Of a stretch of DNA of 64,000 bases, positions 1 to 8,891 are shown piece by piece. The translations under genes were made by a program, and so were the position numbers. The notes below the pieces were generated by a model. It made no database searches, had not been told where the DNA came from, and was given only the letters and a program-made list of their open reading frames with translations. The DNA is from Paraliobacillus salinarum (GTDB taxonomy: Bacteria > Bacillota > Bacilli > Bacillales > Amphibacillaceae), in the NCBI RefSeq assembly GCF_014083865.1, contig NZ_JACEFA010000001.1, positions 186,001-250,000 of the forward strand, read 5' to 3'. Each line of letters opens with the position of its first letter. Within the stretch, counting starts at the first letter, position 1.

Positions 1-776
1 GAGGAGCTGTTGTAGTTGATAATACGAGTGCCTTCCGAATGGATGAGAATGTACCACTTGTTGTTCCAGAGGTAAATGAATCAGATATTAAAAATCACAA
101 TGGTATTATTGCTAATCCGAACTGTTCTACAATACAAATGGTAGCCGCATTAAAGCCAATTAAAGCATCATTTGGACTAAAACGAGTGCTAGTTTCTACT
201 TACCAAGCAGTTTCAGGTGCAGGAAATCAAGCAGTAGAAGAATTATCGGACCAGTCTCAAGCATTTTTAAACGGTGAAGACCTTGAGCCTGAGATATTAC
301 CGGTAAGTGGAGAGAAAAAGCATTATCCAATTGCATTTAATGCATTACCTCAAATTGATGTGTTTCAAGAAAACGGTTATACTTTTGAGGAAATGAAAAT
401 GATCAACGAAACAAAGAAAATCCTACATGATGATAAACTACCTGTAGCAGCTACATGTGTAAGATTGCCATTCTTCACTTCGCATGCAGAGAGTGTTTAT
501 ATTGAAGTAGAAGATGATCACGCATCCGTGGAAGCAATACAAAAAGTATTAACGGAAGCTCCCGGTGTTGTGTTAGAAGACGATCCTGAAAATCAAGTAT
601 ATCCAACACCATTAAGTGCGACTGGAAAATCGGATGTATTTGTTGGAAGAATCCGTAAAGATTTAGATCAACCAAAAGGTTTTCATTTATGGGTTGTTTC
701 AGATAATTTATTAAAAGGTGCAGCATGGAACTCTGTTCAAATTGCTGAATCGTTAATTAAAAATAATTGGTTGTAA
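1..776 (+). CDS. asd: Aspartate-semialdehyde dehydrogenase, 5' end missing
   Basis: Reduces aspartyl phosphate to aspartate semialdehyde with NADPH, the branch point to lysine/diaminopimelate, threonine and methionine. The frame is open from base 3, so the window cuts the gene and about 90 N-terminal residues (the NADP-binding part) lie outside. The visible part has the catalytic cysteine in NPNCST, the following YQAVSGAG segment, and the conserved [13 protein letters not shown] stretch carrying the active-site histidine. It ends 15 bp before dapG, as in the spoVF-asd-dapG-dapA cluster of Bacillus, so it is probably co-transcribed with the next two genes. The ATG at 39 is internal and not the start. 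Confidence 0.96.
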   Translation, partial: GAVVVDNTSAFRMDENVPLVVPEVNESDIKNHNGIIANPNCSTIQMVAALKPIKASFGLKRVLVSTYQAVSGAGNQAVEELSDQSQAFLNGEDLEPEILPVSGEKKHYPIAFNALPQIDVFQENGYTFEEMKMINETKKILHDDKLPVAATCVRLPFFTSHAESVYIEVEDDHASVEAIQKVLTEAPGVVLEDDPENQVYPTPLSATGKSDVFVGRIRKDLDQPKGFHLWVVSDNLLKGAAWNSVQIAESLIKNNWL

Positions 777-791
777 TGTCGAGGTGTCAAC

Positions 792-2015
792 ATGGAAATA
801 ATCGTACAAAAGTTTGGCGGAACTTCCGTCCAAAATAAACAAGTTAGGCAGAAGGCAATCAACCGAATTGAAGCATCTATTAAACAAGGATATAAGGTGG
901 TCGTAGTTGTTTCAGCTATAGGTAGAAGTCCTGAACCATATGCAACAGATTCACTACTATCCTTAGTTGATTTTCCAAATACATCAATTTCTAATCGTGA
1001 GCAAGATTTGCTTTTGTCTTGTGGTGAAGTTATATCATCTGTTGTTTTTTCTAATGAGTTAAAACAAAATAACATTTCTTCGACTGCACTTACAGGAGCA
1101 CAGGCAGGCTTCTTAACTACGGAAGATTTTACTGCTGCAAAAATAAAAGAAATGCAAGTAGAGCGCCTGAAACAGGAGTTAAGTCAACATCAAGTTGTAG
1201 TTGTGGCAGGCTTTCAAGGGATTTCTGAAAATGGTGAAGTTACTACTTTAGGTAGGGGTGGTAGCGATACTTCTGCAGCTGCGCTCGGTGCAGCGCTTGA
1301 TGCAAGTTATATCGATATTTTTACAGATGTAGCAGGAATTATGACAGCTGATCCGAGAGTTGTGGAAGATGCAAAAATATTAGACGTTGTTACGTATAAT
1401 GAAATCTGCAACCTTGCTTATCAAGGAGCAAAAGTAATTCACCCACGTGCGGTTGAGATAGCGATGCAAGCTAAAATTCCGATGCGAGTGCGATCAACGG
1501 TCTCAGATGAGGTTGGAACACTAGTGACTTCCTCCCTGGATGAGGCAAAAGGAAAAGATATTTCAGATCGCCTAATCACGGGAATTGCTCACATGTCTGG
1601 AATTACACAAATTAAAGTAGATACAACGGAAAATATTGATCAATTACATTCGAATGTATTTAAGTCAATGGCTGAGGCAGGAATTTCAGTTGATTTTATT
1701 AATATTTCTCCTAATAGTGTAATTTACACTATTCCTGAAATTTATTCAGGGAAGGCAAAGCAATTGTTAAATGAATTAAATTACCAGCCTGAAATGATTC
1801 ACCATTGTGCAAAGGTTTCGTTAGTAGGAGCTGGTATGACAGGTGTACCTGGTGTAACAGCAAAAATTGTGCAGACTTTAGCAAAAGCTGGTGTGCAAAT
1901 TTTACAGTCTGCAGATAGTCATACAACAATTTGGGTCTTAGTACAGCATGAGGATCTTGTGCCTGCTATTAATGCGTTACACAAAACTTTTGAATTAGAT
2001 AGTACAGCGAATTAG
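792..2015 (+). CDS. dapG: Aspartokinase I, DapG type
   Basis: Phosphorylates aspartate, the first step of the aspartate family pathway. The protein is 407 aa. It has the kinase signature KFGGTSV at residues 6-12, GRGGSDTSAAALGAAL near residue 155, and IDIFTDVAGIMTADPR. The C-terminal third (about residues 265-405) looks like paired ACT domains. The length (about 404 aa in B. subtilis) and the asd/dapA context favour the diaminopimelate-sensitive DapG isozyme over LysC or ThrD. A GAGGTG ribosome site precedes the ATG. Isozyme assignment rests on context; the enzyme class is secure. Confidence 0.95.
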   Translation: MEIIVQKFGGTSVQNKQVRQKAINRIEASIKQGYKVVVVVSAIGRSPEPYATDSLLSLVDFPNTSISNREQDLLLSCGEVISSVVFSNELKQNNISSTALTGAQAGFLTTEDFTAAKIKEMQVERLKQELSQHQVVVVAGFQGISENGEVTTLGRGGSDTSAAALGAALDASYIDIFTDVAGIMTADPRVVEDAKILDVVTYNEICNLAYQGAKVIHPRAVEIAMQAKIPMRVRSTVSDEVGTLVTSSLDEAKGKDISDRLITGIAHMSGITQIKVDTTENIDQLHSNVFKSMAEAGISVDFINISPNSVIYTIPEIYSGKAKQLLNELNYQPEMIHHCAKVSLVGAGMTGVPGVTAKIVQTLAKAGVQILQSADSHTTIWVLVQHEDLVPAINALHKTFELDSTAN

Positions 2016-2062
2016 CTGGAACTAGTTAGGAATGATAAGGTATGAAAGGGGATGTGACTATC

Positions 2063-2935
2063 ATGAATTTTGGCAGTTTATTAACAGCGATGGTAACACC
2101 ATTTGATCAGTCAAATAACGTAGATAATCAACAAGTAGAGAAACTAATTGAACATTTAATTAAGCATGAAACAGATGGATTAATTGTAGCAGGAACGACG
2201 GGAGAGTCACCAACACTTTCTAAACAAGAAAAAGTAGCGCTGTTTGAATTAACAGTAAAAAAAGTGAACGGTAGAATACCTGTCATTGCAGGTACAGGCT
2301 CAAATAATACCCAAGAAACCATTGAACTAACTAAAGCTGCTGAAAAAGCCGGTGTAGATGGCATTCTATTAGTCACTCCTTATTATAATAAACCAAATCA
2401 GGCTGGATTGTATGAGCATTTTTCTGCTATAGCAGAAGCAACTACTCTGCCTATTATGTTATATAATATTCCAGGTCGAACAATGGTACATTTATCGGTC
2501 GAAACAATCGTCGCGTTATCTCAAATAGATAACATTGTTTCGATTAAAGAATCTAGTGGCAATTTGGATGCTATATCGCAAATTATAGAAGAAACAGATG
2601 ACGACTTCACTGTTTATAGTGGAGATGATAGCTTGACCTTACCATTAAAATCAATTGGTGCAAATGGCGTTGTTTCTGTTTCCTCACATGTTATCGGTGA
2701 TGAAATGAAGCAAATGCTGAATCACTTTGACAATGGAAATGTACAACAAGCGGCTGCAATTCATCGAAAAATATTACCTATCATGCGAGGATTATTTGTT
2801 GCGCCTTCTCCAGCCCCTGTTAAATATGCATTACAGTTACAAGGAATAGACACTGGTAAGGTTCGTTTACCGTTAGTACCTCTTTCTGAAATAGAGGAAG
2901 AACTTATTAAAGAGTTAATGAATGACTTACATTAA
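2063..2935 (+). CDS. dapA: 4-hydroxy-tetrahydrodipicolinate synthase
   Basis: Condenses pyruvate with aspartate semialdehyde, feeding diaminopimelate for the cell wall and dipicolinate for spores. The TIM-barrel family motifs are visible: GTTGESPTLS, YYNKPNQAGLY, the YNIPGRT segment with the catalytic tyrosine, and the Schiff-base lysine in IVSIKESSG. I start at the ATG at 2063, which has an AAAGGGG ribosome site at 2045-2051 and gives the usual 290 aa. The in-frame ATG at 2042 would add seven residues and lacks a good site. It is the last gene of the asd-dapG-dapA run and is followed by a strong terminator. Confidence 0.96.
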   Translation: MNFGSLLTAMVTPFDQSNNVDNQQVEKLIEHLIKHETDGLIVAGTTGESPTLSKQEKVALFELTVKKVNGRIPVIAGTGSNNTQETIELTKAAEKAGVDGILLVTPYYNKPNQAGLYEHFSAIAEATTLPIMLYNIPGRTMVHLSVETIVALSQIDNIVSIKESSGNLDAISQIIEETDDDFTVYSGDDSLTLPLKSIGANGVVSVSSHVIGDEMKQMLNHFDNGNVQQAAAIHRKILPIMRGLFVAPSPAPVKYALQLQGIDTGKVRLPLVPLSEIEEELIKELMNDLH

Positions 2936-2942
2936 TCCATTT

Positions 2943-2974
2943 AAAGCCTCCACTTTTAATAGTGGAGGCTTTTT
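2943..2974 (+). terminator. Terminator of asd-dapG-dapA
   Basis: A perfect 12-bp stem (AAAGCCTCCACT and its complement) with a short loop is followed by TTTT, eight bases after the dapA stop. Confidence 0.9.
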
Positions 2975-3041
2975 ACTATCTTTTGTATGATGTTTCTTTA
3001 TTTGTTCATACTAGTAAGTAATAAGTAAAGGAGCTGAGCAA

Positions 3042-3758
3042 ATGTCTAAATCAGATAAATCACAAGAAGAAGAGCAAAAACAATCCTCTTTAGTAGATAA
3101 AATACAACAATTGGGTCAAAGTTCTATTCCTACTGCACCTGATTCTAATATTCATGTATTATCAATAATTGGCCAGATCGAAGGGCATGTACAATTACCA
3201 CCACAAAACAAAACAACAAAATACGAACACCTTTTACCTCAACTAATTGCTATTGAACAAAACCCTAAAATAGAAGGCTTGATTATTCTATTAAATACAG
3301 TTGGAGGCGATGTGGAAGCTGGTTTAGCTTTATCTGAAATGATTGCATCACTTTCAAAGCCAACGGTATCTGTCGTATTAGGTGGCGGTCATTCCATTGG
3401 TGTTCCAATAGCTGTGGCAGCTAACCATTCATTTATTGTACCTTCAGCAACAATGACCATTCACCCGATCCGTCTTACAGGATTAGTAATCGGTGTCCCG
3501 CAAACATTTGAATATCTAGATAAAATGCAAGAGCGTGTGATTCAATTTGTAACTAGTCATTCCAATGTAAGTGAAGAGAAGTTTAAATCACTAATGTTTG
3601 AAAAGGGTAATTTAACAAGAGATATCGGAACAAATGTAGTTGGTAAAGATGCAGTGGAATTTGGTTTAATTGATGCTGTCGGTGGTGTTAAAGAAGCGAT
3701 GATCGAATTAAATAAACAAATTGACAGTAATAAAGTAAATGAAGGGATGATCCAATGA
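3042..3758 (+). CDS. tepA: ClpP-like serine protease TepA (YmfB)
   Basis: A cytoplasmic member of the ClpP/crotonase fold family, called translocation-enhancing protein in B. subtilis. The protein is 238 aa. The ClpP catalytic triad can be traced: Ser118 in GGGHSIG, His141 in TMTIHPI, and an Asp in the TRDIGTN segment before FGLIDAVGG. The N-terminal 35 residues are polar and probably disordered. The next gene overlaps by four bases, so the two are translationally coupled. The family role in pre-protein translocation or spore protein turnover is poorly settled, so only the fold and likely peptidase activity are firm. Confidence 0.93.
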   Translation: MSKSDKSQEEEQKQSSLVDKIQQLGQSSIPTAPDSNIHVLSIIGQIEGHVQLPPQNKTTKYEHLLPQLIAIEQNPKIEGLIILLNTVGGDVEAGLALSEMIASLSKPTVSVVLGGGHSIGVPIAVAANHSFIVPSATMTIHPIRLTGLVIGVPQTFEYLDKMQERVIQFVTSHSNVSEEKFKSLMFEKGNLTRDIGTNVVGKDAVEFGLIDAVGGVKEAMIELNKQIDSNKVNEGMIQ

Positions 3759-3964
3759 TACTATATACCCCTTTAGATCATAATGATATATTTACCACTA
3801 CGCAAGATCAGTATAAAAAACAAAAAATGATGGAAGTAGAAGGAAGACCTGTATTAGTAAATTGTCTACCTGATGGAACATATCAAGTAGTTCAACTTTT
3901 ATCGACAAATCCACATGATTACCTAGAATCACCTTTTCAACCAGGTGAAATAGTAAATAACTAA
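3755..3964 (+). CDS. ylzJ: YlzJ-like small protein
   Basis: A 69-aa protein starting [13 protein letters not shown], which matches the YlzJ family that follows tepA in Bacillus. The ATG lies inside the tepA stop (ATGA overlap). It has no signal peptide or membrane segment, and no biochemical function is known to me. Position between tepA and spoIIIE is conserved. Confidence 0.85.
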   Translation: MILYTPLDHNDIFTTTQDQYKKQKMMEVEGRPVLVNCLPDGTYQVVQLLSTNPHDYLESPFQPGEIVNN

Positions 3965-4028
3965 ACATTCTAATGAATACCAATACAGATATTTACTACT
4001 AAAAATAGATAACAGAAACAAACACTTG

Positions 4029-4037
4029 TGCTATAAT
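4029..4037 (+). promoter_or_regulatory. Extended -10 promoter upstream of spoIIIE
   Basis: TGCTATAAT at 4029-4037 is a perfect extended -10 element. No good -35 hexamer is seen. The predicted start near 4044 gives a leader of about 145 nt before spoIIIE that contains the hairpin at 4088-4114. Confidence 0.55.
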
Positions 4038-4087
4038 AATGATAAATGAGGTTATTCTTAGCACAAATTATTTATAACGATATTTAA

Positions 4088-4114
4088 AAACCCTTGTCTG
4101 TCAGGCGAGGGTTT
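4088..4114 (+). terminator. Hairpin between ylzJ and spoIIIE
   Basis: A 9-bp stem (AAACCCTTG with CGAGGGTTT, one G-T pair) is followed by only a weak T-rich tail. It may end the tepA-ylzJ transcript. Because a promoter lies upstream of it, it could also attenuate spoIIIE transcription. Confidence 0.55.
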
Positions 4115-4188
4115 CTATCTTCCATTCTATGGAGTACAATATATATAGTAAATTAGCTAGAATGATAGTTTAAAGTGAGGTGAGGGAA

Positions 4189-6486
4189 ATGGCAAAGCGT
4201 AAAAAGAGAAAGAACAAAAAGAAGATACAACAACAATTAAAGTTTGAATTAATAGGTATATTACTTATTTTCCTTGCCATTTTAGGAAGTGGAGCTAGTG
4301 CAATAAGTGATGGAGCAATCCCGAACTGGTTAGAATTGTTTTTTAGATTATTGTTTGGTGTTTGGTATATCATGGCGTCTATTGCTCTTTTATTATTTGG
4401 GTTATTTTTAATGATAAAGCGACAGTTACCAGTTTTATTGAATAGGAGACTTATTGGGAGTGTCATTGTTTTCTTATCAGTATTATTGCTGACACATATT
4501 GAAAAATTCGAATTTGCACTATCACAAAATAATTCTGTTTTGCAATTAACATGGTCACATTACTTAGGTTATTTGAATAATACAATGCCAGGCTCTGACT
4601 TGGGCGGTGGATTAATAGGTGGACTTTTATTTGCATTTACATATGTATTGTTTTCGGCGCCTGGAGCACAAATTGTAGCTTTCTTTTCATTTGTAATTGG
4701 AATTGTTTTTATAACAGATTTCTCAATTGGAGCCTTCTTAGAAAAAAGATTGAAGGGATTTAAGTCGCGAATGGCTCAGTTTTCAAAGAATAAAAAAGAA
4801 AAAAAGAAACTTAAAAAATCACAAGCTACTTCTAAAGAGATAGAAATTGATGGGCCCTTTCATGACGAAAATGAAGAAGTTCAACGTGATGATGTTGATA
4901 CAGTGATAGAACCGGTCATTCAAGAGTTTACGGATGTTGCGTATCCAACTCAACAATTATCTGGCAATGAAGAAGAGGAGAGAGAATCAGAGCGTTCTAG
5001 TAATAGTGATGAAACAGAAGGTGATCAACCATTACCATTAACAGAGATGGAGAATGTTGATTATCAACTTCCTCCAATTGATTTGTTAGATGAACCGAAA
5101 AATCAGCATCACCAGCAAGCAAAAGGAGAAATTCAGGCAACAGTAAGAAAATTGGAGCGGACATTCCAAAGCTTTGGTGTAAAGGCGAGAGTTACAAGGG
5201 TACATGTTGGTCCAGCAGTAACAAAGTATGAGGTTTACCCTGAAGCTGGTGTAAAGGTTTCTAAGATTGTAAATTTACATGATGACTTAGCGTTAGCATT
5301 AGCAGCTAAAGATATTAGAATTGAAGCACCAATTCCAGGTAAATCAGCTGTAGGAATTGAAGTACCTAATCAAGAAGTATCGACAGTGTCTTTAAGGGAA
5401 GTACTAGAAACAAGTCAAGCAGGAAAGGCATCAATATTATCTTTTGTTTTGGGAAGAGATATTTCAGGTGATGCGGTAGTTGCAGAATTAAATAAAATGC
5501 CTCACCTATTAGTCGCGGGTGCTACTGGTAGTGGTAAGAGTGTATGTATTAATGGAATTATAACAAGCATTTTAATGCGTGCGAAGCCACATGAAGTAAA
5601 GATGATGATGATTGATCCGAAAAAAGTAGAGTTAAATATATATAATGGAATACCACACCTGTTAACTCCTGTTGTTACTGATCCGAAAAAAGCATCAAGA
5701 GCATTAAAAAAAGTTGTTTCAGAAATGGAAAGAAGATATGAGCTTTTCTCAGATACAGGTAATCGAAATATTGAGGGATATAATGAATATATTAAACGAT
5801 ACAATCAGTCAGCTAATGAAGAGGAGCAACAACCACTACTGCCATATATTGTTGTCTTAGTTGATGAACTTGCTGATTTAATGATGGTAGCATCTAATGA
5901 TGTGGAAGATGCAATTACTAGACTTGCACAGATGGCCAGAGCGGCTGGTATTCATTTGATAATTGCAACACAACGTCCTTCTGTTGATGTGATAACTGGC
6001 GTAATTAAAGCTAACATACCTTCAAGAATCGCGTTTAGCGTATCTTCCCAGACCGATTCACGCACAATACTAGATTCTGGTGGAGCAGAAAAATTATTAG
6101 GGAGAGGGGATATGTTGTTCATACCTGTAGGCTCTTCTAAACCTACTCGTATACAAGGTGCCTTTTTATCTGATGAAGAAGTAGAGCATGTTGTTGATCA
6201 TTGTATTGAACAACAAAAAGCGCAATATCAAGAAGAAATGATTCCAGAAGAAGAAACGGAATTACAAAATGAAGTTGAAGATGAGTTGTTTAATGATGCG
6301 GTACAAATGATCGTTGAAATGCAAAGTGCAAGTGTATCGATGTTACAAAGAAGATTTAGAATCGGGTACACAAGAGCGGCTAGATTAATAGATGCAATGG
6401 AGGACCGTGGGATCGTAGGACCTTACGAAGGTAGTAAACCTAGAACTGTACTCGTCAGTGAATATCATGAGCAAAAAACAAGTTAA
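4189..6486 (+). CDS. spoIIIE: DNA translocase SpoIIIE (FtsK family)
   Basis: An ATP-driven membrane-anchored motor that pumps chromosomal DNA through a closing septum, notably into the forespore. The protein is 765 aa. Several hydrophobic segments in the first ~170 residues anchor it, followed by a charged linker (about 180-310). Walker A GATGSGKS is at residues 444-451, Walker B is in the [12 protein letters not shown] stretch, and a C-terminal gamma winged helix (from about residue 695, with [15 protein letters not shown]) reads orientation sequences. I chose the ATG at 4189 over an in-frame GTG at 4180, because GAGGTG at 4177-4182 is correctly spaced for the ATG. The B. subtilis protein is 787 aa. 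Position after ylzJ supports SpoIIIE over a second FtsK (SftA). Confidence 0.95.
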   Translation: MAKRKKRKNKKKIQQQLKFELIGILLIFLAILGSGASAISDGAIPNWLELFFRLLFGVWYIMASIALLLFGLFLMIKRQLPVLLNRRLIGSVIVFLSVLLLTHIEKFEFALSQNNSVLQLTWSHYLGYLNNTMPGSDLGGGLIGGLLFAFTYVLFSAPGAQIVAFFSFVIGIVFITDFSIGAFLEKRLKGFKSRMAQFSKNKKEKKKLKKSQATSKEIEIDGPFHDENEEVQRDDVDTVIEPVIQEFTDVAYPTQQLSGNEEEERESERSSNSDETEGDQPLPLTEMENVDYQLPPIDLLDEPKNQHHQQAKGEIQATVRKLERTFQSFGVKARVTRVHVGPAVTKYEVYPEAGVKVSKIVNLHDDLALALAAKDIRIEAPIPGKSAVGIEVPNQEVSTVSLREVLETSQAGKASILSFVLGRDISGDAVVAELNKMPHLLVAGATGSGKSVCINGIITSILMRAKPHEVKMMMIDPKKVELNIYNGIPHLLTPVVTDPKKASRALKKVVSEMERRYELFSDTGNRNIEGYNEYIKRYNQSANEEEQQPLLPYIVVLVDELADLMMVASNDVEDAITRLAQMARAAGIHLIIATQRPSVDVITGVIKANIPSRIAFSVSSQTDSRTILDSGGAEKLLGRGDMLFIPVGSSKPTRIQGAFLSDEEVEHVVDHCIEQQKAQYQEEMIPEEETELQNEVEDELFNDAVQMIVEMQSASVSMLQRRFRIGYTRAARLIDAMEDRGIVGPYEGSKPRTVLVSEYHEQKTS

Positions 6487-6490
6487 ATCA

Positions 6491-6530
6491 AAATAAGTGC
6501 GACCTTTTTAACAGGTTGTACTTATTTTTT
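6491..6530 (+). terminator. Terminator of spoIIIE
   Basis: A 15-bp stem (AAATAAGTGCGACCT and its partner, with G-T pairs) and a T-run begin four bases after the spoIIIE stop. Confidence 0.85.
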
Positions 6531-6562
6531 TAAAAAATAATTTAAAAAAATAGGAAAATATA

Positions 6563-6640
6563 TTGACTTATCAGACGTCCAACCTTTAAAATGAAGTTAG
6601 ATGAAATGGCACCGCTTTCAACTAAAAGACGTTGGACGTC
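6563..6640 (+). promoter_or_regulatory. Promoter with inverted-repeat operator upstream of ymfC
   Basis: TTGACT (6563-6568) and TAAAAT (6587-6592) are 18 bp apart. The spacer holds GACGTCCAAC (6574-6583). Its exact reverse complement GTTGGACGTC lies at 6631-6640, as part of the small palindrome GACGTTGGACGTC (6628-6640). Two copies of one motif around a promoter, next to a GntR-type regulator gene, suggest a looped or dual operator for that regulator. This is inference. Confidence 0.5.
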
Positions 6641-6672
6641 CTACTAAAATGTATAACGTTTTCATAGTTGAT

Positions 6673-6686
6673 ATGACAAATGTCAT
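6673..6686. repeat. 14-bp palindrome upstream of ymfC
   Basis: ATGACA-AA-TGTCAT is a perfect palindrome. It sits about 50 bp upstream of the second candidate -10 and could be a further protein-binding site. Confidence 0.4.
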
Positions 6687-6737
6687 CGTTTTCATCGACC
6701 TTATGTTCTATTTAGTATTTATTTATCGAATTAATAA

Positions 6738-6746
6738 TGTTATATT
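6738..6746 (+). promoter_or_regulatory. Extended -10 promoter of ymfC
   Basis: TGTTATATT at 6738-6746 is an extended -10 element with a weak -35, placed about 45 bp before the ymfC start. The rest of the 305-base gap (6487-6791) holds the spoIIIE terminator and the repeats listed separately. Confidence 0.45.
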
Positions 6747-6791
6747 AATGTTTGACAATGTTAATACGGTGTAAATACTGGAGGTTTATGA

Positions 6792-7517
6792 ATGTCAATT
6801 GAAGCACAATGGGATGATTCATTTTACAAACTATCATTTGCATTAAAGCAAGATATCGAAAATGATACAATACAACGAAGAGAGAAACTCCCATCAATAG
6901 TCTCACTAGCTGAACAATACAATGTTTCGAAACAATTAATGAAAGCTGTCATTCAGCAATTCATTCAAGACGAGATTATTATTAGTCGTCCTGGTGTCGG
7001 TATGTTTGTTAGTACACAACCAATCTTTTCCTTAGGAATTGAACAATTAGGAAGTGTGACACAAATGATTAGTAATGCTGGAAAAACACCAGGAACTCAA
7101 TATGTTTCAGCAGAAGTTGTTCAACCAAGTAAAAGCGATTTCAATTATTTCAAAGACGATCATATAGATGGTCTAGCCAAAATTGAACGTGTGCGAACTG
7201 CTGATGGTGAACCTGTTGTATATTGTATTGATAAAGTTGATCACAAGTTAATGCCGATGGATCAAATACATAGTAAACACTCCATCTTTCAATTGCTAGA
7301 AGAACACAGCAAAAATAAAATTGCTTATGCTGTTGCATTCATTGAACCGATCAGTTTTGACTCACAAATTTCACCGATATTGAATTGTCAACCAGATCAA
7401 GCATTATTGTTGCTGAAGCAAATTCATTACACCGATTCGGATGAACCTATTCTTTTATCTGAGAATTACTTTAGACCAGATGTGTTTCAGTTCTACGTCG
7501 TTCGGAAAAGAATTTGA
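6792..7517 (+). CDS. ymfC: GntR/UTRA-family transcription regulator (YmfC-like)
   Basis: A 241-aa one-component regulator. The N-terminal winged helix (about residues 5-72) shows the GntR pattern: KLPSIVSLAEQYNVSKQ followed by IISRPGVGMFV. The remainder (about 90-238) is a UTRA effector domain of the HutC/FadR-like subfamily, which binds small metabolites. GGAGG precedes the ATG. Because it stands directly upstream of a nucleoside-type ABC importer, a role in controlling that importer is likely, with the GACGTCCAAC repeats at 6574-6640 as candidate operators. B. subtilis has ymfC at this map position, but there the importer is elsewhere. Confidence 0.85.
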   Translation: MSIEAQWDDSFYKLSFALKQDIENDTIQRREKLPSIVSLAEQYNVSKQLMKAVIQQFIQDEIIISRPGVGMFVSTQPIFSLGIEQLGSVTQMISNAGKTPGTQYVSAEVVQPSKSDFNYFKDDHIDGLAKIERVRTADGEPVVYCIDKVDHKLMPMDQIHSKHSIFQLLEEHSKNKIAYAVAFIEPISFDSQISPILNCQPDQALLLLKQIHYTDSDEPILLSENYFRPDVFQFYVVRKRI

Positions 7518-7616
7518 TTTAGCTCACTTTGAGGAGGTGATGTCTGCACCGATTGCAAAGGTAATCAGGTTTTACTACATTGTTTCAAATTAAACATTAC
7601 TATTGGGGGTATTAAG

Positions 7617-8729
7617 ATGAAGAAAAATCGTTTATTGTTATTGTTTGGTTTATTACTTAGTGCTATTTTAGTTTTAAGCGCTTGCGGAAACTCAGATGAT
7701 GCTGATTCTGCAGATGAAGGTACAGATGGTTCAGATGGAAATGCTTCAGAAGAAACAAATGATTTCAGTGTAGCTATGGTTACTGATATTGGTGGAGTGG
7801 ATGACAAATCATTCAACCAATCTTCTTGGGAAGGTTTACAAGCATTTGGCGCAGAAAATGGTTTAGAAGAGGGTACTGGATATGACTACGCTCAATCTGA
7901 TCAAGATGCAGATTTCTTACCAAACTTAAATCGTTTGGTTCAACAAGATTTCAACATGATTTTCGGTGTAGGATTTAAATTAGCTGAAGCGTTGAAGGAA
8001 GTAGCGGATCAAAATCCAGATACTAACTTTGCAATTATTGACTCCGTTGTTGAAGGTGATAACGTAGCAAGCATTACATTCGCTGAGCACCAAGGTTCAT
8101 TCCTAGTAGGTGTTGCAGCAGCAATGAAATCTGAAACTGGAAAAGTTGGTTTCGTTGGTGGGGAAGAAAGTGAATTAATTAAGAAGTTTGAAACTGGGTT
8201 TGTTGCAGGAGTAGCTGCTGTAGATCCTAACATTGAAGTAGAAGTAGACTATGCTGAATCATTTGGTGCTCCTGACAAAGGTAAAGCAATTGCAGCAAAC
8301 ATGTACAACAATGGAGTGGATGTAATTTATCATGCTTCAGGTGCTACTGGTAATGGTGTATTTGCACAAGCAAAAGATATCAAAAACGGTGAACCTGATC
8401 GTGACGTTTGGGTAATTGGTGTAGACCGTGACCAATATGATGAAGGTGCAATTAATGATACAAACGTAACATTAACTTCAATGGTTAAGCGTGTAGATAC
8501 TGCTGTTCAACAAGTAACTGCTCAAGCAATGAATGGCGAATTCCCAGGTGGAGAAATTCTTACTTTCGGTATTGAAGAAGAAGGTATTAGTGTAGCTGAT
8601 ACAAATGAAGAAGCTTATACAGAAGAAGTTGACAAAGCAGTTCAAGATTGGAAGCAAAAAATCCTTGATGGTGATGTTACTGTACCATCAACTGATGAAG
8701 AATTAGAAACTTATATGGATTCACTTTAA
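7617..8729 (+). CDS. nupN: BMP-family nucleoside-binding lipoprotein
   Basis: The substrate-binding lipoprotein of an ABC importer, 370 aa. The signal peptide ends in the lipobox LSAC, with the lipidated cysteine at residue 23. A Ser/Asp/Glu-rich linker (about 24-50) leads into a BMP domain (Med/PnrA type), which starts FSVAMVTDIGGVDDKSFNQS. This family binds purine nucleosides in characterised members. The genes for one ATPase and two permeases follow, matching the B. subtilis nupNOPQ set; the exact substrate (guanosine in B. subtilis) is inferred. The separate terminator at 8762 suggests the lipoprotein is made in excess over the membrane parts. Confidence 0.88.
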   Translation: MKKNRLLLLFGLLLSAILVLSACGNSDDADSADEGTDGSDGNASEETNDFSVAMVTDIGGVDDKSFNQSSWEGLQAFGAENGLEEGTGYDYAQSDQDADFLPNLNRLVQQDFNMIFGVGFKLAEALKEVADQNPDTNFAIIDSVVEGDNVASITFAEHQGSFLVGVAAAMKSETGKVGFVGGEESELIKKFETGFVAGVAAVDPNIEVEVDYAESFGAPDKGKAIAANMYNNGVDVIYHASGATGNGVFAQAKDIKNGEPDRDVWVIGVDRDQYDEGAINDTNVTLTSMVKRVDTAVQQVTAQAMNGEFPGGEILTFGIEEEGISVADTNEEAYTEEVDKAVQDWKQKILDGDVTVPSTDEELETYMDSL

Positions 8730-8761
8730 AATCTAACAAACCTTAACATGCTTTAATGATT

Positions 8762-8788
8762 AAAAGGCTAGAGATTTCTAGCCTTTTT
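8762..8788 (+). terminator. Terminator or attenuator after the binding protein
   Basis: An 11-bp perfect stem (AAAAGGCTAGA) with a GATT loop and a T-run lies between the lipoprotein gene and the ABC genes. Partial read-through here is common in binding-protein operons. Confidence 0.85.
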
Positions 8789-8814
8789 AATCTCTATTAA
8801 TCTATATAAGTCTT

Positions 8815-8849
8815 CAAATGAAAAGAATTTACTCTCCCCTTTTCATTTG
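8815..8849. repeat. Second hairpin before nupO
   Basis: CAAATGAAAAG (8815-8825) and its exact complement (8839-8849) flank a 13-nt spacer, 42 bp before nupO. No T-run follows directly, so this is a structural or regulatory hairpin rather than a clear terminator. Confidence 0.5.
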
Positions 8850-8891
8850 GTGATTTTAATCATACATTTTCCGTATAAGGAGTGAAGATGC

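Noticed and set aside
6752..6784. TTGACA followed by AATACT before ymfC as a promoter
   Set aside because: The -10 would touch the ymfC ribosome site, placing the start of the RNA at or beyond the Shine-Dalgarno sequence.
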